Shown piece after piece: positions 50,709 to 59,511 of a stretch of DNA of 64,000 bases. Source of the stretch: Geomonas ferrireducens (GTDB lineage: Bacteria > Desulfobacterota > Desulfuromonadia > Geobacterales > Geobacteraceae); NCBI RefSeq assembly GCF_004917065.1, contig NZ_SSYA01000001.1:948550-1012549 (forward strand), in the 5' to 3' direction. A program made the translations under genes and the position numbers. Positions within the stretch are counted from its first letter, which is position 1. Each line of letters opens with the position of its first letter. The notes under the pieces were generated by a model. The model saw nothing but the letters and a program-made list of their open reading frames with translations, made no database searches and had not been told where the DNA came from.

Positions 50709-52367
50709 TCACAGTAGTATCGAGGCGACGTATTCGCCCGGGGAGATCTCCCCGCGTTCGAGGAGCTCGAGCCCCTCTTCGGCCACGCCACGGAAGCCGG
50801 ACTCCCTCAGGTAGCGGAGCATCTCGTCGCTGTTGCGGATCATCTCCAGCGCCTCCAGGAGCTCGCCGTCGAAACGGAGCACCTCGAGGAGATATTTACG
50901 GTCTTGGTAACCGGTCTGGTCACAGGTGGGACAGCCGACGGGGCGGAATGAGGGGCGCTCGCTCGCCGGAAGCCTGAGTGCTGCCAACTCCTCCGGTGCG
51001 GGTACGTAGCGCTCCTTGCAGTCGGGGCAAAGGAGGAAAACGCTGCGGCAGCCGACCACCCCTTTCAGATGGGTCGGGATCAGGAAGTTCTTCTGGATCA
51101 GGTAGAGCAGCTGTTTCAGCACCTCCCCCTTGCTCCCGTGCGAGACCCCGGCCAGCACGAGTTTGCCGCGCATCACCGCCTTGCTCGCCGCGATGAAGGC
51201 GGGGAGCTCGGTTATGTCCTCGATGACGAGGGTGTCGGGATCGTGGTCCATGGCCCGGGCCGTCACCGCGGCGGTGTCGTCGGCTAAGCAGCGCGCCAAG
51301 GGGAGGCGGGGGAAGCGCACCTTGCCGCGCCCGAGCCGCTCACCCACGATCATCACGTTGCGGTCGGTGTGGTCGCACGAGTCGAGGAAGAGGTCGATGA
51401 GCCTGCCGCGCGTCTCCGGCTCCCTGCCGGAGAAGAGGATGAGACCGTCGCGGACGCCGGCCAGGGCGTCGATGTCGGCGCGCTGTTGCGGGGCGAGCCC
51501 CAGGTCGTCGAGACCGCTCAGCTGCGGCGCGCTCACGTGCAGCCTGAGCGTCACGTATTCACCGCCATCACCCGCCATGAGGAGCGCCTGGAAGGGGATC
51601 TTCTTTCCCTGCAACAAGAACCTGAGCACACCGTTCGACGCACCCTGGGTGGCAGCGGGGAGCGAGCAGAGGCGCCGGATGCGCTCGGTGAGAAGGGCGT
51701 AGTGGGTGATGGCGAGGCTGCCGAGCTCGGTGGTCTTTCTCCCGGCACGGGCGAGGAAGCGCACCCGGTCCCCCAGGGGCTGCAGGGCGAGGCTGTCGAA
51801 CTTCTGCTGCACCACGCGCAACAGGAGGTGGTTCAAAAGGGTCGCACAGGTGAGGTCCGTGTTGATGGCGGAGAGAACGGTCGCGCTGAAAAGCCCCGAG
51901 GAAAAACCGAGCTCCGGCTGGGTGACGTCGGGCCCGTAGAGGATCTCGTGCATCTCGCGGATCTCGCGGATGAGACCGACGGAGATGTTGACGTGGCACC
52001 CGGTGATGCGGGAGAGTTCCTCGATGGCGCCCTTGTCGAGCGGGTCGGCCATGGCTACCGAAAGCTCGGTGCCGGTCAAGACCACCGGGCAGAGGCTGTA
52101 GCGCCGCGCCAACTCACCCGGGACCTTCTCCACGGCGGCCGGGTCGATGTTCTCCTTCTTGAGGCGTACGTAAGGGATGTTCAACTGATTGGCGAGGGCC
52201 CAGTCGATGTCCTCCTGGGTGACCACCCCCATGCGGACCAGCGCTTCGCCGACCCGGCATCCCGAGACCTTCTGTGCCTCGAGGGCGGCCCTCAACTCAT
52301 GCTCGGTGATGATCTGCGATTTGAAAAGGACCTCACCGATGGACCCTTCCTTGACAAGCCCGTTCAT
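50709..52367 (-). CDS. PilB/GspE-like protein with degenerate ATPase domain
   Basis: The product has 552 residues from ATG 52367 (GGAGG upstream). Residues 1-140 form a MshEN/GspE N-terminal domain (IGEVLFKSQIITEHELRAAL, VRMGVVTQEDIDWALA). The rest follows the GspE plan, including a Cys4 zinc site (CPDC 447-450, CPTC 479-482). However, where the Walker A loop should be (about 311-320) it reads LFSGREPETR, with no GxxxxGK; Walker B reads VIEDITE, and the His box is AGVSHGSKG. ATP hydrolysis is therefore unlikely. It could be a structural or c-di-GMP-sensing partner for pilus ATPases, because MshEN domains can bind c-di-GMP. Confidence 0.85.
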   Translation of the reverse strand: MNGLVKEGSIGEVLFKSQIITEHELRAALEAQKVSGCRVGEALVRMGVVTQEDIDWALANQLNIPYVRLKKENIDPAAVEKVPGELARRYSLCPVVLTGTELSVAMADPLDKGAIEELSRITGCHVNISVGLIREIREMHEILYGPDVTQPELGFSSGLFSATVLSAINTDLTCATLLNHLLLRVVQQKFDSLALQPLGDRVRFLARAGRKTTELGSLAITHYALLTERIRRLCSLPAATQGASNGVLRFLLQGKKIPFQALLMAGDGGEYVTLRLHVSAPQLSGLDDLGLAPQQRADIDALAGVRDGLILFSGREPETRGRLIDLFLDSCDHTDRNVMIVGERLGRGKVRFPRLPLARCLADDTAAVTARAMDHDPDTLVIEDITELPAFIAASKAVMRGKLVLAGVSHGSKGEVLKQLLYLIQKNFLIPTHLKGVVGCRSVFLLCPDCKERYVPAPEELAALRLPASERPSFRPVGCPTCDQTGYQDRKYLLEVLRFDGELLEALEMIRNSDEMLRYLRESGFRGVAEEGLELLERGEISPGEYVASILL

Positions 52368-52667
52368 TGCATTACCTCCGGGTTCCTGCAGATGGCGGTG
52401 CCACGGAAATGTAACCGAAAACGCATCGAATGACAATTGACAATGCCAAGCCACAAATCAATTGACAATTGACAGTGGACAATTGACAATGCCACGTTTG
52501 ATGCAGGCATAGGAGCCGATGCCCCGTACCTCTACAAGCAGAACCTCAACGCAGATCCCCTTCCTGACTATCCGTAAGTCGCGTTGCAAGTCACTGCCAT
52601 CATTACTGAATAAGACAACACGTTGTCAATTGCCAATTCTCAATTGTCAATTGAATAAGGAGTTTGC
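52368..52667. repeat. Intergenic region with CAATTGACAAT repeats and a possible gene remnant
   Basis: These 300 bases contain at least three copies of ACAATTGACAAT-like sequence at 52432-52490 and an inverse-oriented set (TTGTCAATTG, CAATTGTCAATTG) at 52624-52654. Between them a short frame with protein-like wording ends at TAA 52577 (GADAPYLYKQNLNADPLPDYP is the tail, about 28 codons from GCC ACG), with no start codon of its own. This arrangement suggests a repeat-flanked insertion or decayed gene. Confidence 0.5.
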
Positions 52668-53672
52668 ATGCAGAGAAAAGCCATCGCCCTGCTTTCGGGC
52701 GGACTTGATTCCACCCTCGCCGTGAAGGTGCTCCTCGAACAGGGGATCGCAGTAGAGGCGCTCAACTTCACCTCACCCTTTTGCACCTGCACCGGAAAGA
52801 ACGCCGGCTGCAAGTCTGAGGCGGTTCGCGTGGCGGAGGAGTTCAAGATCCCCATCAAGGTGATGCACAAGGGAACCGACTACCTTGAGATCATCAGGAA
52901 CCCGAAGCACGGCTACGGCAAGGGGATGAACCCCTGCATCGACTGCCGCATCTTCCTTTTGCAGAAGGCGAAACAGTACATGGAGGAGTCGGGCGCCGAC
53001 TTCGTCATCACCGGCGAGGTGCTAGGCCAGCGCCCCATGAGCCAGCGCCGCGACACGCTGCGCGTGATCGAGCGCGAGAGCGGCCTCGAGGGGCTCCTCT
53101 TGCGCCCCCTCTCGGCCAAGCACTTCAACCCGACCATCCCGGAACAGGAGGGGTGGGTGGACCGCGAGAAGCTCCTCTCCATCTCCGGGCGTTCCAGGAA
53201 GGAGCAGTTCGAGCTCGCCGAAGAGCTCGACGTGAAAAACTACCCCTGCCCGGCCGGCGGCTGCCTTTTGACCGAGCTCTCCTTCGTCGGCAAGATCCGC
53301 GACGTCTTCGACCACTCCGACGAACTGAACATGAGGGACTTCAGACTCCTGAAACTCGGGCGCCACTTCAGGATCGGACGTCGCACCAAGGTGATCGTAG
53401 GGAGAAACGAGGCGGAGAACGATCTCGTCGAGCGCAACATCCAGGCGGGTGAGGCGGCGCTGCGCTGGAAGGACGGCAAAAGCCCCCTCGCGGCACTCAT
53501 GGGGGAAAGCTCTCCCGAACTCCTCGAGCGCGCAGCGCAGATCCTATTGCGCTACACCAAGGCGGAGCCGGGTGAAACCGCCACCATCGCGGTAACCTGC
53601 GACGGCGTCGAGAGCGAGTTCGTCACCACCAACGCACTGGACGAGGCCGCGGTGGAAAGCCTCAGGGTATAA
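52668..53672 (+). CDS. PP-loop tRNA-thiolation-like enzyme with NFACT-R/DUF814 C-terminus
   Basis: The product has 334 residues. The PP-loop ATP pyrophosphatase motif ALLSGGLDSTLAV is near the N-terminus. Cys-rich segments follow: FCTCTGKNAGC, NPCIDCRIF (compare NPC-x-x-CN in MnmA) and YPCPAGGCLLT. The region DFRLLKLGRHFRIGRRTKVIVGRNEAEND resembles the NFACT-R RNA-binding domain. Thiolation or another adenylation-dependent RNA modification is the best guess, and the exact base is unknown. AAGGAG precedes the ATG. It overlaps the convergent diguanylate cyclase gene by 11 bases. Confidence 0.82.
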   Translation: MQRKAIALLSGGLDSTLAVKVLLEQGIAVEALNFTSPFCTCTGKNAGCKSEAVRVAEEFKIPIKVMHKGTDYLEIIRNPKHGYGKGMNPCIDCRIFLLQKAKQYMEESGADFVITGEVLGQRPMSQRRDTLRVIERESGLEGLLLRPLSAKHFNPTIPEQEGWVDREKLLSISGRSRKEQFELAEELDVKNYPCPAGGCLLTELSFVGKIRDVFDHSDELNMRDFRLLKLGRHFRIGRRTKVIVGRNEAENDLVERNIQAGEAALRWKDGKSPLAALMGESSPELLERAAQILLRYTKAEPGETATIAVTCDGVESEFVTTNALDEAAVESLRV

Positions 53673-56103
53673 ACTCCCCTTCCATTCGTAGCGGCGGCTC
53701 GCAGTAACGGTAGACGTTCTTGCCGTCCTGTTTGGCGCGATACATGGCGCCGTCGGCGCAACGCACCATGCCATCCATATCGGTATCGTTAACGGGGTAG
53801 ATGCAGATGCCTATGCTCACCCCGACCGACGCCTCCTCCCCTTCCAACTGGAAGGGGAGCGAGAACGCCGCGATGATCCGCTCCGCAACCACCGTCGCGT
53901 CCTGCGGCTCCGCCATCTTGCTCAGGATGATGGTGAATTCATCCCCTCCCATGCGCGCCACCATGTCGCAGGCCCGCACGCAATCTTTCAGCCGGCGCCC
54001 CGCCTCCAACAGCACCACGTCCCCCGCGGCATGGCCGAAGCGGTCGTTCACCTCCTTGAAGCAGTCGAGATCCAGGTACATGAGCGCCATCGGGTGATGG
54101 TAGCGCTTCGCCTCCGAGACCACGTGGTTCAACCGGTCGAAGAAAAGCACCCGGTTAGGCAAAGAGGTGAGCGAGTCGTAGTGGGCCAGCGTTTCCAGGC
54201 GCGCCTTGGCGAGTTTTCGCTCGGTGATGTCCCGGAAGATGACCTGCAGCGCCTTCTGCCCACGGTACACGAAGGGCCCCACCCCGAGCTCCACCTCGAT
54301 GGCGGTGCGGTCGCTGCGTAAAAGCCTCTCCTCGACCCACGGCGCGGTGGTATCGCTCGACTCCGCGTAGCTCATCTGCTCCAGGAAGACCTCCTCCGAC
54401 TCCCTCTGGATGAACTCGCGCATCTCACGCCCCATAAGCTCATCGGGGACCTGGCACCCGAGCATCTCGCACCCCGCCGGGTTCACGAAGACGAAGCAGC
54501 GGTCCACGAGGATCGCGATGCCGTCGAGGGATAGCTCGACCAGGCGGCGGAAGCGCTCCTCGCTCTCGCCGATCGCCTCAACCATGTTCCTCAACTGCTC
54601 TTCGGTGTTGGCGCGCGTGGTCACGTCCTGCAGTGTCTGGATCGCCGCCAGGAGGTTCCCCTCGGTGTCCCGGATCGGGGCGGCGTCGAAGCAGAGGTAG
54701 CGCTGTTTTCCCTTGAGCCGGTACCACCCCTCCGCCCGGAGCCCCTCCGGGATGAGGGCCGAGTCCGCGTAGCAGGGGTAGAGATCCGCCATCTCCTGCA
54801 GCGCTCCGTCCACCACCACATCGGCCAGCACCCGGCGCGGCTCCTCGTAGAAGGCGCGCCACGGCTCGGCCCCGCCGACCTGACGCGACGCCTCGACGCC
54901 GGTCAACTCCTCCATCGCCCTGTTCCAGATGATGACCCGATGCCCGGCGTCGATGACGAAGCAGGGAACGGCGGAATGCTGCAAAAGCTCTTCCGCGAAG
55001 CTCTTCTCCCGCTCCAGGAGACGCCGCTGGCTGGCCAGCTCCTGCATCATCGCGTTGAAGGCCTGCACCAGCTCGCCGATCTCGTCCCCGCTTTGCAGCG
55101 GGATCGGTGTGAAGGGGGTCTCGTCGCGCCCGGACTCGCGCACCCGGCCGGCGAACATCAGAAGTGGAGCGGTGAGGTGGCCGACGAAGAGCCAGATGGT
55201 GATGAGCGCCAGCGGCAGCAGAGCGCAGAGGCTGTAGAGGACGAGCCGTTCGGCACGGGCGATCGGTTCGTAGGCGCTGGCGAGCGGGCGCTCCGCCGCC
55301 AGGATCCACCCCGTCGTTTTCAACCGCTTGAAGGAGTAGATGCCGGCCACCCCGGAGGGGCTCAACATCTCCCAGCTCCCCTCGTACCCGGCGATGACCC
55401 GGTCAAGGAGCTCCTGCTTCCCCTTGTGCCCCATGGGAAGGCCGACCTTGTCCCGGTCCGGGTGCGCGATCATCTGGCGGTTGTCGTTGAAGAGGAAGAA
55501 GTTGCCGCCGTCCCCCACGTGCATGCGGGACACCCGGCTCAGGAAATTCTCCTCCTTGAGCTCCACCTTTCCGCCCAGTACGCCGATTACGCTGCCGTCG
55601 CCGCCCATGACCGGCGCGGTGAACATCACCACCTGATGCCCCTCCCCCTTGGCCGAGGTGAAAGGCGCGGAGATGTGCGGCCTGCCCGAGGCGAGCGTGC
55701 GTACGAAGTACTCGCGCATGGCGAAATTATTTCCGATGAGGGGGGTCTCCCCCGGGGCGTAGGCGAGGAGGGTGCCGGCAGGTGAGAAGAAGGCGGTGCC
55801 GTCGCTGAACACCTGATGCAGGTCGAGGCGGGTGTCGAGGAAGTGCTGCAGTTTACCGGCGTCACCGGCCATGGAGGTGGGGATACTGAGGGCCACCGCG
55901 GTCAGTTCCCGCTGTGCCGCCGTAATCCGGTCGTCGAGTTCTCCGGCCATGGCGCTCACGACGGAGAACTGCCGGCTCGCGGTGCTGGCCTTGAACTCCT
56001 GTATGAAGAACAGAAGTCCCAGCCCGGCAACCCCGGTGCTCACGGTGCCGACCAGGATGAAGACCACCGCAGCCAGCTTTATTTTCAGGCTGAACCTCGA
56101 CAT
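53662..56103 (-). CDS. Membrane diguanylate cyclase (dCache, HAMP, two PAS, GGDEF)
   Basis: The product has 813 residues. Two helices (about 8-35 and 285-308) flank a dCache periplasmic sensor; HAMP, PAS (FVIDAGHRVIIWNRAMEELTG) and a second PAS (ILVDRCFVFVNPAGCEMLG) precede the GGDEF domain. The active-site motif is GGDEF, the guanine/nucleotide residues read DLDCFKEVND and GHAAGD, and an RxxD inhibitory site (RACD) sits five residues upstream. The Asp in GHAAGD is that of ordinary c-di-GMP synthases; cGAMP-making Hypr enzymes carry Ser here. It ends before the HD-GYP gene start by 18 bases in the same direction. Confidence 0.93.
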   Translation of the reverse strand: MSRFSLKIKLAAVVFILVGTVSTGVAGLGLLFFIQEFKASTASRQFSVVSAMAGELDDRITAAQRELTAVALSIPTSMAGDAGKLQHFLDTRLDLHQVFSDGTAFFSPAGTLLAYAPGETPLIGNNFAMREYFVRTLASGRPHISAPFTSAKGEGHQVVMFTAPVMGGDGSVIGVLGGKVELKEENFLSRVSRMHVGDGGNFFLFNDNRQMIAHPDRDKVGLPMGHKGKQELLDRVIAGYEGSWEMLSPSGVAGIYSFKRLKTTGWILAAERPLASAYEPIARAERLVLYSLCALLPLALITIWLFVGHLTAPLLMFAGRVRESGRDETPFTPIPLQSGDEIGELVQAFNAMMQELASQRRLLEREKSFAEELLQHSAVPCFVIDAGHRVIIWNRAMEELTGVEASRQVGGAEPWRAFYEEPRRVLADVVVDGALQEMADLYPCYADSALIPEGLRAEGWYRLKGKQRYLCFDAAPIRDTEGNLLAAIQTLQDVTTRANTEEQLRNMVEAIGESEERFRRLVELSLDGIAILVDRCFVFVNPAGCEMLGCQVPDELMGREMREFIQRESEEVFLEQMSYAESSDTTAPWVEERLLRSDRTAIEVELGVGPFVYRGQKALQVIFRDITERKLAKARLETLAHYDSLTSLPNRVLFFDRLNHVVSEAKRYHHPMALMYLDLDCFKEVNDRFGHAAGDVVLLEAGRRLKDCVRACDMVARMGGDEFTIILSKMAEPQDATVVAERIIAAFSLPFQLEGEEASVGVSIGICIYPVNDTDMDGMVRCADGAMYRAKQDGKNVYRYCEPPLRMEGEFIP

Positions 56104-56121
56104 GGATGTCGTCTGCTTCGT

Positions 56122-57195
56122 TTAGTCGGTGTGGGTGGCGAAAATCTGCTCGAAGTCTCCCGCCGCCCCGGCGAAGGCCTCCAGGACCTCCGGATCGAAA
56201 TGGTGCGGCATGGTCCTGCCATCCCCCTTGGTGATGATCTCCACGGTCCTGTCGTGGTCGAGTGCGGGCTTGTAGACCCGCTTGCTCCTGAGCGCGTCGT
56301 ACTGGTCGACCAGCATAACGATGCGCCCCTCCATGGGGGTCACCGCGCCGACAAGGCCTGCGGGATAGCCGCTGCCGTCCCATCGCTCATGATGGGTGTT
56401 GGCGATGGAGGCCGCCATCTGCAGCACCATGTGGTTCGACCCGGCGAGGATCTTGCCGCCGATGGTGGTGTGCCCCTTCATGATCTCGAACTCCTCACCG
56501 TTGAGCGGCCCGGCCTTGAGCAGGATGGCGTCCGGGATGCCGATCTTGCCGACGTCGTGCATAGGCGCCGACATGGCGATGGCGTCGGTGAAGTCGCGCG
56601 GCATGGCGAGCTGCTCGGCCAGCCGCTTCGCGTACAAGCCGATGCGGGCGATGTGTTTGCCCGTGTCCTCGTCCCTAAGCTCCGCCGCCGCGGTGAGCCT
56701 CTCGATGGTTTCCCGGCTCATGGCGCGCATCTGCACCAGAGCTTCCCCAAGCTCGCGGGTCCGGTCGAGAACCTGGCGCTCAAGCTCGGCCTTGTAGTTC
56801 TTCTCGACCAGGACCAGGCGCTGGTAGTTGATCCCCTTCTCGACGGCGTAGATGAGGTAGGGGGTCTTGAAGGGCTTGATGATGAAGTCGAAGGCCCCCT
56901 TTTTGATCGCCGAGACCGCCATCTCCAGTTCCGCATAGGCAGTCATCAGGATCACCGGGATGTCCTTGTCGAACTTGTGCACCTGTTCCAGGAGGTCGAT
57001 CCCGGTCATCTGGGGCATGTTGACGTCGGTCAGCACCACGTCCGGCGGCGACTGGCGCAAAAGTTCCAGTGCCTCCATGCCGTTCGAGAAGGGGTGCACC
57101 TCGAAGCCGCTCACCGACAGGAGCAGGGCCACACTCTCCAGGACGTAAGGGTCGTCGTCAACCAGGATGACGCGACCGGACACAGTTGTTTCCAT
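56122..57195 (-). CDS. Response regulator with HD-GYP domain (c-di-GMP phosphodiesterase)
   Basis: The product has 357 residues. The receiver (1-120) has DDD, the phospho-acceptor Asp57 in LTDVNMP, and KPF. A coiled-coil linker (120-160) leads to [22 protein letters not shown] (catalytic HD), LKAGPL and [14 protein letters not shown] (GYP). It should cleave c-di-GMP when phosphorylated. It lies directly upstream of the diguanylate cyclase gene (18-base gap), so synthesis and breakdown are coexpressed. No kinase is adjacent, although orphan hybrid kinases are present in the window. Confidence 0.93.
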   Translation of the reverse strand: METTVSGRVILVDDDPYVLESVALLLSVSGFEVHPFSNGMEALELLRQSPPDVVLTDVNMPQMTGIDLLEQVHKFDKDIPVILMTAYAELEMAVSAIKKGAFDFIIKPFKTPYLIYAVEKGINYQRLVLVEKNYKAELERQVLDRTRELGEALVQMRAMSRETIERLTAAAELRDEDTGKHIARIGLYAKRLAEQLAMPRDFTDAIAMSAPMHDVGKIGIPDAILLKAGPLNGEEFEIMKGHTTIGGKILAGSNHMVLQMAASIANTHHERWDGSGYPAGLVGAVTPMEGRIVMLVDQYDALRSKRVYKPALDHDRTVEIITKGDGRTMPHHFDPEVLEAFAGAAGDFEQIFATHTD

Positions 57196-57360
57196 AGCTT
57201 CTCCGGATGTTTGGGCGATGACTGCTCCCTTACGTAATGTCGGCAGATTTAATGGGAACTTGAGGGGGAGTTTTCTAAGGAAAGGCTAAGTGGTGCGAAC
57301 CGGAAGGGGAAAGAAAGGGGCTTTGGTGGTGATATGGGGGACGTTCTCCCCCCTCCCGGC

Positions 57361-57409
57361 CTCCCCGTCCCCAACCCTCCCCCAAAGGTGGAAGGTTGGG
57401 GACGGGGAG
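57361..57409. terminator. Long perfect hairpin, probable terminator/repeat after mtgA
   Basis: CTCCCCGTCCCCAACC pairs over 16 bases with GGTTGGGGACGGGGAG around a 17-base loop. It lies 14 bases past the mtgA stop. It lacks a T tract on the minus strand, so it may be a REP-like element rather than a terminator. Confidence 0.55.
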
Positions 57410-57423
57410 CTGCATCCACCGGA

Positions 57424-58398
57424 CTACTGCTTCTCCTGCGCCGGCGCTTCCTCCTTCGCGGGAGGAGCTCCCGCGTCCGGGGCTTTTTCCGGCGCGGGCT
57501 CGCCTGTGGCAGGCTGCTCGGTGGCCGCGCCTCCCGAGGTTTCGGCGCCCCCCTTGCCAGGCTCCTCGGACAAACCCTGCGGCACGGTGGCGCTGGTGTG
57601 GTTCGCCATGACCTCGACCTGCTTGATACTCTCGTCAACCTTTCTCTGCAGGCGTCCGATGTTGGGCATCTCGGCCAGTGCCGCCTGGTATTCGCCGGAG
57701 GAGAGCACACCCTTGTTGGCCAAAAGCCGCAGGATCATGTTGGAGCGCTTGAGCACCTTGTCCAGGTTCTTGTACGGGTTGTAGGCGACGCGGGGGCCGG
57801 GGAGCATGGCGGCCAGGAAGGCGCACTCGCGCGGGGTGAGTGCCGCCGCGGGTTTGCCGAAGTAGTAGCGTGCGCCGTGCCCGATGCCGTGCACCATGGG
57901 CCCGAGCTCGATCACGTTCAGGTAGAGCTCGATGATGCGCCCCTTGCTGAGTTCCTGCTCCATCCGCTTAGCCAGGTAAAGCTCCTTCGCCTTCCTTGTC
58001 AGTGTCTTTTCCCGGGAGAGGAAGAGGTTCTTGGCCACCTGCTGCGTAATGGTGGAGGCGCCACGGGCGAAGCTCTGCTTCTCCAGGTCGTACTTGATCG
58101 CCTCCTTGATCGCCTTCACGTCGACCCCCTCGTGCTTATAGAACGAAGCGTCCTCGGCGAGGATCACCGCCCACTTCATCTCGGGAGGGATCTGGGCAAG
58201 CGGGGTCCAGTACTTGTTCTTCGGCCCCACCACCAGGGGGTGGTAGTTACCCTGCCAGTCCTTCACCTGGATGGTCATGTTGGTCTTTTTGTTCTTGAGG
58301 TCGGTTACCGGCGGGAGGAAGAACAAGGAGACGACGACGTAGACGACATAGAGGGCCAGGAGACCGACGCCCCAGCGGAGGTATTTCTTCAGATTCAT
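57424..58398 (-). CDS. mtgA: Monofunctional peptidoglycan glycosyltransferase MtgA
   Basis: The product has 324 residues. One N-terminal helix (GVGLLALYVVYVVVSLFFLP) anchors a GT51 domain with the catalytic EDASFYKHEGVD (first Glu), RGASTITQQVAKNLFLS, RIIELYLNVIELG and YFGKPAAALTPRECAFLAAMLP, the standard five-motif order. It polymerises lipid II glycan chains. The last about 55 residues are a Pro/Ala/Glu-rich low-complexity tail not found in typical MtgA (about 240 residues). It follows pdxA by about 29 bases. Confidence 0.93.
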   Translation of the reverse strand: MNLKKYLRWGVGLLALYVVYVVVSLFFLPPVTDLKNKKTNMTIQVKDWQGNYHPLVVGPKNKYWTPLAQIPPEMKWAVILAEDASFYKHEGVDVKAIKEAIKYDLEKQSFARGASTITQQVAKNLFLSREKTLTRKAKELYLAKRMEQELSKGRIIELYLNVIELGPMVHGIGHGARYYFGKPAAALTPRECAFLAAMLPGPRVAYNPYKNLDKVLKRSNMILRLLANKGVLSSGEYQAALAEMPNIGRLQRKVDESIKQVEVMANHTSATVPQGLSEEPGKGGAETSGGAATEQPATGEPAPEKAPDAGAPPAKEEAPAQEKQ

Positions 58399-58427
58399 GC
58401 GATGCGATTCCTTTCTAAGTCTAAGCC

Positions 58428-59432
58428 TCAGATTTCCCGGACCGTCTGCGCCATCCCAGCCGCCATGGTGAGGGCGGCCTTCATGCTGGCGGCGCTCGCG
58501 CGGCCGGTCCCGGCCAGGTCGTAGGCGGTGCCGTGGTCCACCGAGGTGCGGATGATGGGAAGCCCCAGGGTGACGTTCACCCCGTCATCGAAGTGGAGCA
58601 GCTTGAGCGGGATGAGCCCCTGGTCGTGGTACATGCAGACCACTGCGTCGTACCCTCCCTGCGCGGCGAAGTGGAAAAGGGTGTCGGCGGAGAGCGGTCC
58701 GGTCGCGTCGATCCCTTCCGCCCTGGCCTGCGCGATGGCTGGAGCGATGATGCGGCTTTCCTCGTCGCCGAACATCCCCCCCTCGCCGCAGTGCGGGTTG
58801 AGCGCAAGGACGGCGAGGCGCGGCGTCCTGCAGAACCAGCGGGAGAGCGAAGCGTTGGTGATCCTGATGGTGGAGAGGATGCGCTCGAAGGTGACGAGCT
58901 CCGGGACGCGGGAGAGCGCCTCGTGGATGGTGACCAGGGTGACGCGCAGGCGTTCGCCGGCGAGCATCATCACCACCTCGTGCCCGCCGGTCAACTCGGC
59001 GAGAAGCTCGGTGTGACCGGGGAAGTGGTGCCCCGCGCTGTTCAGCGACTCCTTGTTGATGGGGGCGGTCGCCATGGCCGCCGCGGTCCCTTCCATGCAA
59101 AGGCGCGCCGCCTCGCAGATGTAGCGGTAGCAGGCGTCTCCCCCGGCAGGGGTGGGACGGCCGTACTCCATCTGGTCCGCTTTGAGGGCGGAAAGCTCGC
59201 GCAGGTAGAGCGTCCCCGGTGCCGCTGCCGCGGGAGGGATGAGGTCCGGGGCGGAGACGATAGCTAAGTCGACGCCGGCGACGGCGATGCCGCGCGCCAT
59301 GGCGCCACGGTCACCCAGAACCAGCGGGCGGCAGAGCGCGTTGACGGAGGGGTCGGCAAGCGTGGCGGCGATGATCTCAGGCCCGATGCCGCTCGGGTCC
59401 CCCATCGTTACGGCGATGATTGGTTTTTCCAA
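58428..59432 (-). CDS. pdxA: 4-hydroxythreonine-4-phosphate dehydrogenase PdxA
   Basis: The product has 334 residues if read from TTG at 59432 (MEKPIIAVTMGDPSG), which has AAAGGAG at good spacing; a GTG at 59456 contains that site and is less likely. Conserved blocks: TMGDPSGIGPEI, ATAPINKESL, GHTELLAELT, ALNPHCGEGGMFGDEE and MYHDQGLIPLKLL (zinc ligands His). It oxidises 4-phosphohydroxy-L-threonine in vitamin B6 synthesis. It is followed closely by mtgA, probably in one transcript. Confidence 0.95.
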   Translation of the reverse strand: MEKPIIAVTMGDPSGIGPEIIAATLADPSVNALCRPLVLGDRGAMARGIAVAGVDLAIVSAPDLIPPAAAAPGTLYLRELSALKADQMEYGRPTPAGGDACYRYICEAARLCMEGTAAAMATAPINKESLNSAGHHFPGHTELLAELTGGHEVVMMLAGERLRVTLVTIHEALSRVPELVTFERILSTIRITNASLSRWFCRTPRLAVLALNPHCGEGGMFGDEESRIIAPAIAQARAEGIDATGPLSADTLFHFAAQGGYDAVVCMYHDQGLIPLKLLHFDDGVNVTLGLPIIRTSVDHGTAYDLAGTGRASAASMKAALTMAAGMAQTVREI

Positions 59433-59460
59433 AGGGTTCTCCTTTAAAGCCCGCACAAAC

Positions 59461-59486
59461 GAATAGGGGCCTTTGAGCCCCTATTC
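59461..59486 (-). terminator. Terminator after the glycine-zipper lipoprotein gene
   Basis: GAATAGGGGC-TCAAAG-GCCCCTATTC hairpin followed by GTTTGT on the minus strand, between the lipoprotein stop and the pdxA start. Confidence 0.65.
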
Positions 59487-59511
59487 GCGCTTCAAGCTGC
59501 GAGCTTCGCGC

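Noticed and set aside
52375-52400. Sigma-54-like TGGCAC...TGCA upstream of the PilB-like gene (minus strand)
   Set aside because: The GG to GC spacing is one base too long for a functional -24/-12 promoter.
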